DNA from: CAMAVH01 sp035714115
GTDB taxonomy: Bacteria > Pseudomonadota > Alphaproteobacteria > SMXQ01
Assembly (NCBI GenBank): GCA_035714115.1
Contig: DASTMO010000078.1
Span: 1-64,000, forward strand
Direction of reading: 5' to 3'
DNA length: 64,000 nt
The stretch's first letter is position 1, and each line of letters starts with the position of its first letter. A program made the position numbers and the translations under genes. The notes under the pieces were generated by a model. It had not been told where the DNA came from. It worked only from the letters and a program-made list of their open reading frames with translations, and did no database searches. Shown here piece after piece: positions 1 through 7,215 of this stretch.

Positions 1-1625
1 TCCTCCAGCTTTTCTTTCAAGCTGAGCGCCTGATCCATTTCTGACAGCTCGTCGGCGAGATCGCGGAGCAGCGCCTGCACGTTCATCTCGCCCAAGAGTG
101 CCGGCGTCTCGCGCACCATCAGCGCGCCCTTGCCGAAGGGCTCGATGGTCAGGCCCAACTCCGCCAATTCGCCGGCACGCGCGGCGAGGCGCTGGGCCGA
201 GCGCTCATCCAGCTCCACCACTTCGGGGATCAGCAGCATCTGGCGCGCCACGCCCTTGGCCGAGAGCGCGTTCTTCATGCGCTCATAGACCAGGCGCTCA
301 TGCGCCGCATGCTGATCGACGATGGCGATCCCGTCGCGCGTCTGGGCGACGATATAGGTCTCGTGCAATTGGCCGCGCGCCACGCCGAGCGGGTAATCCT
401 GCGCGTCGGCCGCTTCATAGGGCGCATCCTCGGCGCGCGCCTGCGGCGCGGCCATCATCGGCAGGGCTTCGGCAAGCGGCGCCTGCCAGGCGGCAAGCGC
501 TTCGGCGACGCCGTAATTGCCGCCGCCAGCGCGGTTATAAGGCAGGGCGGGAGCCTGGTTGAACGGGGCGCCGCCGGGACGGAATGCACCGAGCGCGCCT
601 TGGGCGACGGTGGTCGAGGCACGATGACCCTGCGCGGCAAGGCCATGTTTGAGCGCACCGACGATCATGCCGCGCACCAGGCCGGCATCGCGAAAGCGCA
701 CCTCGGTCTTGGCCGGATGGACGTTGACATCGACCATCTCGGGCGGCGATTCGAGGAACAGCGCCACCACCGGATGACGGTCGCGCGCCAGGAAATCCAT
801 GTAAGCGCCGCGCACCGCGCCCTGCAGCAGGCGGTCGCGCACCGGACGGCCGTTGACGAAAAGATATTGATGCTGCGCCGTGCCGCGCGAATAGGTCGGC
901 AGGGCGGCGAAGCCCGACAGGCGCAGGCCTTCGCGTTCCGAATCGATCTGCAACGCGTTCTCGCCGAAGTCGCGGCCCATGACGGCGGCGAGGCGCGACA
1001 GGCGCGCTTCGAACAGATCGCCCGGCTCGGCTTCGAGCGACAGCTTGCGATCGCCGTCCGTCGTCACGACGAAGCCGATGTCGGGATGGGCCATCGCCAG
1101 GCGCGTGATGGTGTCGAGCACATGGCTCTGCTCGGTGCGCGCCGCCTTCATGAATTTGAGGCGCGCCGGCGTGGCGAAGAACAGATCGCGCACCTCGACG
1201 CGGGTGCCGCGCGCCAGGGCGGCCGGCTCAGGCGCGCTTTTCGCGCCGGCCTCGACCGTGATCGCCCAGGCGCTGTCGGTGCCCGGTTTGCGCGAGGCGA
1301 TGCTCAGGCGGCTGACTGCGCCGATCGAGGGCAGGGCCTCGCCGCGAAAGCCGAGCGTGCGGATGTCGACCAGATCGTCGTCGGGCAGCTTGGAGGTGGC
1401 GTGACGCTCGACGGCGAGCGTCAGTTCGTCCGGCGTCATGCCTTGGCCGTCGTCGGCGACCGCGATGAAGCTGAGGCCGCCGTCGCGCAAATCCACTTCG
1501 ATGCGATGCGCGCCGGCATCGATGGCGTTCTCGACCAGCTCTTTGACGCAGGCAGCCGGGCGCTCGATCACCTCGCCGGCGGCGATGCGATTAACCAGCC
1601 CCCCCGGAAGCAGACGGATCGTCAC
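1..1625 (-). CDS. mutL: DNA mismatch repair protein MutL (3' end outside window)
   Basis: MutL couples mismatch recognition by MutS to strand removal. The reverse strand reads a continuous GHKL-type ATPase domain: the N-terminal IAAGEVIERPA motif, then VADDGQGM and TLGFRGEAL. These are followed by the transducer signature VDVNVHPAKTEVRF and, after a variable linker, the C-terminal dimerisation domain containing DQHAAHERL. The GTG start at 1625 overlaps the pgi stop codon (GTGA), so the two genes are translationally coupled. About 541 codons are visible and the frame is still open at base 1, so only the last part of the C-terminal domain is missing. No frameshift is seen. Confidence 0.96.
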   Translation of the reverse strand, partial: MTIRLLPGGLVNRIAAGEVIERPAACVKELVENAIDAGAHRIEVDLRDGGLSFIAVADDGQGMTPDELTLAVERHATSKLPDDDLVDIRTLGFRGEALPSIGAVSRLSIASRKPGTDSAWAITVEAGAKSAPEPAALARGTRVEVRDLFFATPARLKFMKAARTEQSHVLDTITRLAMAHPDIGFVVTTDGDRKLSLEAEPGDLFEARLSRLAAVMGRDFGENALQIDSEREGLRLSGFAALPTYSRGTAQHQYLFVNGRPVRDRLLQGAVRGAYMDFLARDRHPVVALFLESPPEMVDVNVHPAKTEVRFRDAGLVRGMIVGALKHGLAAQGHRASTTVAQGALGAFRPGGAPFNQAPALPYNRAGGGNYGVAEALAAWQAPLAEALPMMAAPQARAEDAPYEAADAQDYPLGVARGQLHETYIVAQTRDGIAIVDQHAAHERLVYERMKNALSAKGVARQMLLIPEVVELDERSAQRLAARAGELAELGLTIEPFGKGALMVRETPALLGEMNVQALLRDLADELSEMDQALSLKEKLE

Positions 1626-3001
1626 GTGGCCTTCGTGGTCGCCATCGCCGGCGAGCTCGCCGGCACCGCCGGGCCCATGGCCGAGAGATATTTACGGGCG
1701 AGCACCTTGCCCTCCTCGACCGCCGGCTGGTCGAACGGATCGACGCCAAGAAGATCGGCGGCGATGATGGTCTCCAGCATGAAATGCATCATCAGCCCGC
1801 CCATCGTCGCCTCATCGATGGCGGAGACGCGCAGGATGCGCGTCGGGCGGCCGTTGCGCGCCAAAGTCTCGGCGGTGGCGCGCTGCTCGGCATCGAGCAA
1901 GTCGCCCATGGTGCGGCCGACGAGATAGGAAAACTCCGGCTCGGCGGCGAGCGCCGGCATCACCATATCGCCGGCGCCTTCGGCCGGACCAAGCATCAGC
2001 GTGTAGAGCTTGTCCTTGGGGCCGGCGAGATAAAGCTGCAGCTGGCTATGCTGATCGACCGTGCCGAGCGCATTGATCGGCGTCGTGCCCTGCCCGTCCT
2101 TGCCGAGGCTTTCGGCCCACAGCTGGCGATACCAGAAGGCGAAGGACGCCAGGCGGTCGACATAGGGCATCAGCACCGACTGGTTCATGCCACGGCGCGA
2201 CGCGGCGACGGCAAGCGCGGCGCCGACGGCGGGCGCGCTATCCGCCGGCGTCTTGGCCGACAGCGCGGCATCGAGCACCGCCTGCGCGCCGTCACGCACC
2301 TTCTTGGCGTCCAAACCGGCGATCATCGCCGGCAGCAAGCCGACATTGGTCAGCGCCGAATAGCGGCCGCCGACGCCCGGATCATGCTCGAAGACCTGGA
2401 TGCCGAAGCGGCCCGCGGCGCGGCGCAGCGGATTGGCTTTGCCATTCACGGCCGGTTCGGTGACGGCGACGAAATGCTTCGCCAGCGCATCCTTGCCGAC
2501 CCGCTCGATATAGGCATCGATCAGGGTGAAGAACTGCATGGCGGTCTCGGCGGTCGAGCCCGACTTGGAGATGACGATGACGCCGCTGCGCGCCAGATCG
2601 AGCCCGGCATGGACCTTGCCGAAGGTCGCCGGATCGATGTTGTCCATGAAATGCAGACGGGGACCGCCGCCGGCTTTGCGCGGCAGGCTGGCCGGCCAGT
2701 GGCTCAGGGCGCAGAGCGTCTGCCCGCCGAGGCTGGAGCCGCCGGTGCCGAGCACCAGCACGTCATCGAACTCGCCGCGAAAGCGCGCCACGACATCCTT
2801 GAGCGCCGTCAGATCGGCGCGCGCCGAAGGCACGGCCAAGAGGGGCAGACTGCCCGCGGCGCGCGGATCGCGCGCTTGATCGCGCAGCCGGCCGAGCACG
2901 CGCGCGGTGGCCGCCACCGCCGCTTCGAGGTCGGCGTCCGGAATGCCGCCATCGCCGATGCGGCTGGCGAGGCAGTGGGCGATATCTTGCTCGAAATTCA
3001 T
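1622..3001 (-). CDS. pgi: glucose-6-phosphate isomerase
   Basis: Interconverts glucose-6-phosphate and fructose-6-phosphate in the cytosol. The 459-residue protein has the SIS-fold phosphate-binding segments LGTGGSSLGG and ISKSGSTAET, the KDGQGTTPINALGTVDQHSQ active-site region and the C-terminal signature DPFDQPAVEEGK. It is shorter than the roughly 550-residue E. coli enzyme, which matches the short form found in several alphaproteobacteria. The last residues, rich in Ala/Pro/Thr, are probably disordered. The gene is first in a two-gene unit with mutL and its stop codon overlaps the mutL GTG start. No clear promoter could be picked out in the 200-base gap upstream. Confidence 0.95.
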   Translation of the reverse strand: MNFEQDIAHCLASRIGDGGIPDADLEAAVAATARVLGRLRDQARDPRAAGSLPLLAVPSARADLTALKDVVARFRGEFDDVLVLGTGGSSLGGQTLCALSHWPASLPRKAGGGPRLHFMDNIDPATFGKVHAGLDLARSGVIVISKSGSTAETAMQFFTLIDAYIERVGKDALAKHFVAVTEPAVNGKANPLRRAAGRFGIQVFEHDPGVGGRYSALTNVGLLPAMIAGLDAKKVRDGAQAVLDAALSAKTPADSAPAVGAALAVAASRRGMNQSVLMPYVDRLASFAFWYRQLWAESLGKDGQGTTPINALGTVDQHSQLQLYLAGPKDKLYTLMLGPAEGAGDMVMPALAAEPEFSYLVGRTMGDLLDAEQRATAETLARNGRPTRILRVSAIDEATMGGLMMHFMLETIIAADLLGVDPFDQPAVEEGKVLARKYLSAMGPAVPASSPAMATTKAT

Positions 3002-3144
3002 CAGGGAACCCTAGCAGAGAGGGAGGAAGGCGGCCAGCCGCCGCCCGTAAGCCCAGGAGGCGGCATGAAGCAGCATGGCGACCCACTATGGCGGTTCCAA
3101 GGCGGGCGGGAACGTAACGTCTTCATGGCGAAAGCCGTTCCGCT

Positions 3145-3160
3145 CCCCCTTCAGAGGGGG
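3145..3160. terminator. short GC hairpin between an M16 peptidase gene and pgi
   Basis: A 6-bp stem (CCCCCT / AGGGGG, loop TCAG) lies 40 bases past the stop of the M16 peptidase gene at 3200, which is read leftwards. The thymine run follows on the plus strand, not on the minus strand where the upstream gene ends, so as a rho-independent terminator of that gene it is weak. The rest of the 3002-3199 gap shows no gene. Confidence 0.3.
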
Positions 3161-3199
3161 TTCCGCCCGTTTTTTGCCGCTTGCCCGGCCGAGCGCCCT

Positions 3200-4555
3200 T
3201 TAGTCTTCCAAATTGGGGGTCGGCGCGGTGGCCGCGACGCCCCTCGGCTGGCCGACGACGATGAACGTCAGCTTGGCCGGGTCGACCAAGCGCTGGGCGA
3301 CCCGGCGCACGTCGGCCATGGTCACCGCCTCGATGAAGCCGTTGCGCCTATCGAGGTAGTCGATGCCCAGATTCTCCAGTTGGATGCCGACCAACAGGCT
3401 GGCCATGCGGCCAGTAGAGTCGATGTTGGTGAGGAACGAGCCGGTCAGGTAGGTCTTGGCATCGGCCAGTTCGGCATCCGTCAAACCGTTGGCGCGCAGG
3501 TTCGCCCATTCCTTGCGGATGATGTCGATGCTTTCGCCGACGCGGTCGTTCTGCGTCGCGACGCTGCCGGAATAGAGCGCCGAATGATCATAGGGGGCGA
3601 GGCCGGTGGAAACGCCGTAAGCGAGGCCGCGCTTCTCGCGCACCTCTTCCATCAGCCGCGAGGTGAGCCCGCCGCCGCCGAAAGCCTGGTTCATCACATA
3701 GGCGATGTAATAGTCGGGATCTTGGCGCGACAAGCCGCCCTGCGCGAAGTTGACCACGCTCTGCGGGATCTTCTTGTCGATGACGAACACCTGCCCGTTC
3801 AGCGCGGGGGCGACGTCCGCCACCGCGACCGGCCCGGCACTCGCCGGCAGATCGCCGAAGACGGCATCGAGACGCGGGCGCAGATCGGCGGCGGTGATGT
3901 CGCCGACCACGCCGATCACCAGCCGGTCGCGTGCGAAGCGCTGCTTGGGAAAGGCCGTCAGATCGTCGCGGGTCAGGCGCTCGACAGTCGCGCGGGTGCC
4001 CTCGCCGGGGCGGCCGTAAGGATGTTCGCCGAACGCGGCGATCGACAAGACGCGGCCGGCGATGCGGCGCGGATTTTCCGCCGCGCCTGACAGCCAAGCG
4101 CGCGTCTGCGTCTTGACCTTCTCGATGGCGGGCGCGTCGAAGCGCGGCTCGTTCAAGGCGAGGCGAAGCAGATCGAAAGCCGTGGCTTCGTTGCGCTTGA
4201 GCGTGCGCAGGCTGCCGCTGAAGCTGTCGACCGACGAATCGAAGCTGAGCGAGACCGAGTTGTCCTCGATGCGGCGCTGGAAGGCCTGCGAATCCAGATT
4301 GCCGGCGCCTTCGTCGAGCAGGCCCGCGACGAGATTGCTCAGTCCTTCCTTGCCGACGGGATCGAGGGCCGAGCCGCCGCGAAAAGCGAACTGCACGGAG
4401 ATGACCGGCACACTGGCATCGCGCACCAGCCAGGCTTCCACGCCCTTGGCGCTGACGACGCGCTCGATGGCGACGGCGGCGATGGCCGACGGCGCGAAAG
4501 CCGCGACAAGGATCAGCAGCAGCGGCGCGGCAATAAAACGGATCAAAGCGCGCAT
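3200..4555 (-). CDS. M16 family peptidase-like protein, no zinc motif (exported)
   Basis: A 451-residue member of the insulinase/processing-peptidase family (M16). An N-terminal signal peptide (hydrophobic residues about 8-26, ending in AIAA) indicates export to the periplasm. The HXXEH zinc motif is absent: the equivalent segment reads GLSNLVAGLLDEG. The C-terminal half keeps the family hallmark in which GGGLTSRL is followed by REKRGLAYGV. This is the usual non-catalytic partner of a two-subunit M16 enzyme. It starts three bases after the stop of the catalytic subunit gene (4559-5914), so the two are co-transcribed and probably form a heterodimer. The substrate is unknown. Confidence 0.88.
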   Translation of the reverse strand: MRALIRFIAAPLLLILVAAFAPSAIAAVAIERVVSAKGVEAWLVRDASVPVISVQFAFRGGSALDPVGKEGLSNLVAGLLDEGAGNLDSQAFQRRIEDNSVSLSFDSSVDSFSGSLRTLKRNEATAFDLLRLALNEPRFDAPAIEKVKTQTRAWLSGAAENPRRIAGRVLSIAAFGEHPYGRPGEGTRATVERLTRDDLTAFPKQRFARDRLVIGVVGDITAADLRPRLDAVFGDLPASAGPVAVADVAPALNGQVFVIDKKIPQSVVNFAQGGLSRQDPDYYIAYVMNQAFGGGGLTSRLMEEVREKRGLAYGVSTGLAPYDHSALYSGSVATQNDRVGESIDIIRKEWANLRANGLTDAELADAKTYLTGSFLTNIDSTGRMASLLVGIQLENLGIDYLDRRNGFIEAVTMADVRRVAQRLVDPAKLTFIVVGQPRGVAATAPTPNLED

Positions 4556-4558
4556 GAC

Positions 4559-5914
4559 TTAGCTCCGCGACGGACGGGGCGCCGGCACCAGCGCGCCGGT
4601 GACCGAATTGACGATATTGAAGACGTTGCGCGCGGCGGCGTTGACCTGCTCGGGCGTCACCGCGCCGATGCGCTGCGGCCAGGTCTCAACCTGCTCGACG
4701 CTCATGCCGATGGCGAGCGCCGTGCCGATCGACATCGCGCCGCGGCGCAAGGAATCGCGGGCGTAGTCGGCGCTGGAGACCAGCTGGTTCTTGGCGCGGG
4801 CCACTTCCTCGGCCGTCACGCCGTCCTTCAGCAGGCGGGCGATCTCGAGATCGATCGCCTCCTCCAGCTTCACCAGCGCCACATCGCCGCGCGGCTGCCC
4901 ACCGATGGCGAAGGTGCCGTAATCGAGCGCGCTCGGCTCGTAGGAGGCATAGACCGAAACGGCCATCTTATCCTCTTCGACCAGCTTACGATGCAGCCGG
5001 CTGGTCGCGCCGCCGGACAGGATCGTTTCCAGCACCTGCAGCGCATAGGCATGCTGCGTATCGCCGGTGGTGTAGCTCGGCGCGAGATATTCGCGCGTCA
5101 GGCGCGGCTCGCGCACGCGCTCGCTCTCCAGCACCAGCCGGCGCGAAGCGACATGCAGCGGCTCGCGCAGGCGTGCACGCTTCACTACATCGCGGCGCGG
5201 GATCGGCGCGTAATATTTCGCCGCCAGCGCGCGCACCTGATCGACGGTCACGTCGCCCGAAACGATGAGGATGGCGTTGTTCGGCGCGTAATGGCGGCGA
5301 TAGAAATCGAGCGCGTCGGCTTGCGTCAGGGTCGCCATCTCATGCTGCCAGCCGATCACCGGGATCCGATACGGATGGTTGAGGAACAGCGAAGCGTTCA
5401 TCTGCTCGTTGAGCAGCGAGGCGGGATTGTTGTCGGTGCGCGAACGGCGCTCCTCGATGATCACCTCGCGCTCCGGCGCCACCACGTTCTCGGTGATCGA
5501 CAGATTGGCCATACGATCCGATTCGAGCTTCATCACCAGTTCGAGCCGGTCGGCCGCGACGGTCTGGTGATAGGCCGTGTAGTCCCAGCTGGTGAAAGCG
5601 TTGTCGCGCCCGCCGTTGCGCGCGACGATGCGCGAGAATTCGCCCGGCGCGATTTCGCCGGTGCCGCGGAACATCAGATGTTCGAGGAAATGCGCGAGAC
5701 CCGACTTGCCGGCCGGATCGTCCGCCGCGCCGACCTTGTACCAGACCATCTGCGTGACCACCGGCAGACGGTGGTTCTCGATGACCACGACCTTCAGCCC
5801 ATTGGGCAGATCGAACGTTTTCGGATCGAAGACAGCCGCGCGAGCCGTGCCCGCGACCAGCAACAAGACGGCGGTCAGCAACGCCGCCCGCATGGGGAAT
5901 GTCCGGGGATTCAT
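4559..5914 (-). CDS. M16 family zinc metallopeptidase (exported, catalytic subunit)
   Basis: Periplasmic zinc peptidase of the M16 family. After a signal peptide (MRAALLTAVLLLVAGTARA region) it shows the inverted zinc motif HFLEH within GLAHFLEHLMFRG. The downstream glutamate cluster EREVIIEERRSRTDNNP supplies the third ligand. The second domain carries GGATSRLHRKLVEEDKMA. The ATG at 5914 is chosen over the one at 5956 because GGAGGT lies five bases upstream of it and the signal peptide starts right after it. It is first in an operon with the non-catalytic M16 protein at 3200-4555. Such pairs in alphaproteobacteria have no assigned substrate. Confidence 0.92.
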   Translation of the reverse strand: MNPRTFPMRAALLTAVLLLVAGTARAAVFDPKTFDLPNGLKVVVIENHRLPVVTQMVWYKVGAADDPAGKSGLAHFLEHLMFRGTGEIAPGEFSRIVARNGGRDNAFTSWDYTAYHQTVAADRLELVMKLESDRMANLSITENVVAPEREVIIEERRSRTDNNPASLLNEQMNASLFLNHPYRIPVIGWQHEMATLTQADALDFYRRHYAPNNAILIVSGDVTVDQVRALAAKYYAPIPRRDVVKRARLREPLHVASRRLVLESERVREPRLTREYLAPSYTTGDTQHAYALQVLETILSGGATSRLHRKLVEEDKMAVSVYASYEPSALDYGTFAIGGQPRGDVALVKLEEAIDLEIARLLKDGVTAEEVARAKNQLVSSADYARDSLRRGAMSIGTALAIGMSVEQVETWPQRIGAVTPEQVNAAARNVFNIVNSVTGALVPAPRPSRS

Positions 5915-6055
5915 CGCACCTCCAGCGCGTCGGCGCCCTTCATGACGGCGACGCATGTCATGCCGTGAAGATTACGGCGCTTTCGCCGCTAATGGGCGAA
6001 CGGCCGGCATCACGAACGCGCGAGGGTGCGCCCGTGGTTCCCGCGCGATGCGGGC

Positions 6056-6652
6056 TTAGAAAATGCCGCTGAGGATGCCTTCCTTCATGCCGTCGCCGCG
6101 GCGACGGATGGTCGGCGTCTCGCCCTCGGTCGGCGCGCGGCCGAGCGCGGCGTTCTCGCGCAGACGGCGCGCTTCCTTGTCGGGGTCGACGAGGACGCCG
6201 GGCTGCTGCGCGGTCTTCCAGAACATCAGGCTGTCGACGAAACCGGTTTCGGCTTCGGCCAGCACCGAGCTTTCGCGGTTCACCGTGGCGCGGATGGACG
6301 GATCGGCATTGGTCGCGCCGGCAAGCCGCAGGAACGTGGCCTCGCCAGGATCGCGGCCGGCGAGCGCCGCGCTCTGCTGCTCTTGGCGGACCGAACCGCT
6401 GTCGCGATCGACGACGATCTGACGCGCCGCCTGCCGGATGTCGGTCTCCTGCGGGCGGGCGGCGCCGGGCTGCGGCGCGGTCAGGCCGTAATCGGGCGGC
6501 AGGCTCAACGGCGCGCGGGAAACGACGCGGAACTCGTCCGGCGGGGTCTTGTCCGCGCCCAGCATGCTGCTGAGGCTGGAACAGGCCGCAAGGCCGAGCG
6601 ACAGGAGGGCGACGGGAGCGGCGATGCGCCAGGAGCGGACGGACTGGATCAT
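6056..6652 (-). CDS. DUF3035 lipoprotein, BamF-like
   Basis: A roughly 198-residue outer-membrane lipoprotein. The signal peptide ends in the lipobox LAAC, so the cysteine near residue 23 would be lipidated. The mature part has the DUF3035 hallmarks DEFRVVSRAPLSLPPDY near its start and ETGFVDSLMFWK further on. From memory, this alphaproteobacterial family was named BamF, a lineage-specific subunit of the beta-barrel assembly machine. I treat that name as likely, not proven. The ATG at 6652 is preferred to the TTG seven codons upstream because the hydrophobic core follows it directly. It sits 45 bases after lspA, whose product processes lipoproteins, a conserved neighbourhood in this class. 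Confidence 0.82.
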   Translation of the reverse strand: MIQSVRSWRIAAPVALLSLGLAACSSLSSMLGADKTPPDEFRVVSRAPLSLPPDYGLTAPQPGAARPQETDIRQAARQIVVDRDSGSVRQEQQSAALAGRDPGEATFLRLAGATNADPSIRATVNRESSVLAEAETGFVDSLMFWKTAQQPGVLVDPDKEARRLRENAALGRAPTEGETPTIRRRGDGMKEGILSGIF

Positions 6653-6697
6653 GGTCAGAGTTCTCGTCGACAAATCAGGCCGGATTATGGCCCTGGA

Positions 6698-7213
6698 TCA
6701 AGACAGGGAATCCTTGCGCCCCACCAGGGCGTCGAACACCAACAATAGCACGCCGACGACGATCCCGGCATCGGCCAGATTGAAGGCCGGCCAGTGGTAG
6801 CCAAAGGCATGAAAATCCAGGAAATCCGCCACCGCGCCCCAGCGCAGGCGGTCGATGACGTTGCCGATCGCTCCGCCGATCACCAGGCCGAGGGCGATGA
6901 GCACCCAGAGATGGGCGGCGCGGCGCAGCCAGCCGATCAGGATGACGACGATGACTAGCGCCAGGGCGGCGAAAAGCCAACGGCCCCACTCGACGTTGTT
7001 GCCGAGGCCGAAGGTGACCCCTGGATTCCACACCATCACCAGATTGAAGAACGGCGTCAGCTCGATGCGGCGCGGCGGGTTCATCAGATGGCCAACGATC
7101 CACCATTTGCTGATCTGGTCGAGCACCAGCAGCACCACGGCGATAGCGAGGCCGATGGCGAGACCGCGCGGATGGGGCGCGGCAGTGGGTTTGGCGTCGG
7201 CGGTCTGGGTCAT
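6698..7213 (-). CDS. lspA: lipoprotein signal peptidase (signal peptidase II)
   Basis: Inner-membrane aspartyl protease that removes the signal peptide from prolipoproteins after lipidation. Four hydrophobic helices are visible. The catalytic aspartates lie in GGAIGNVIDR and FNLADAGIVVGV, the two conserved boxes of the family. WNPGVTFGL is the conserved loop between the first helices. The ATG at 7213 lies two bases after the ileS stop, so the gene is coupled to ileS. A longer frame with 13 extra residues overlaps ileS and looks spurious. Length (171 residues) fits the family. The lipoprotein gene downstream encodes a likely substrate. Confidence 0.95.
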   Translation of the reverse strand: MTQTADAKPTAAPHPRGLAIGLAIAVVLLVLDQISKWWIVGHLMNPPRRIELTPFFNLVMVWNPGVTFGLGNNVEWGRWLFAALALVIVVILIGWLRRAAHLWVLIALGLVIGGAIGNVIDRLRWGAVADFLDFHAFGYHWPAFNLADAGIVVGVLLLVFDALVGRKDSLS

Positions 7214-7215
7214 GG

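Noticed and set aside
300..4090. Long plus-strand frames opposite mutL, pgi and the M16 gene
   Set aside because: The minus strand encodes recognisable proteins throughout. The plus frames show no family features.
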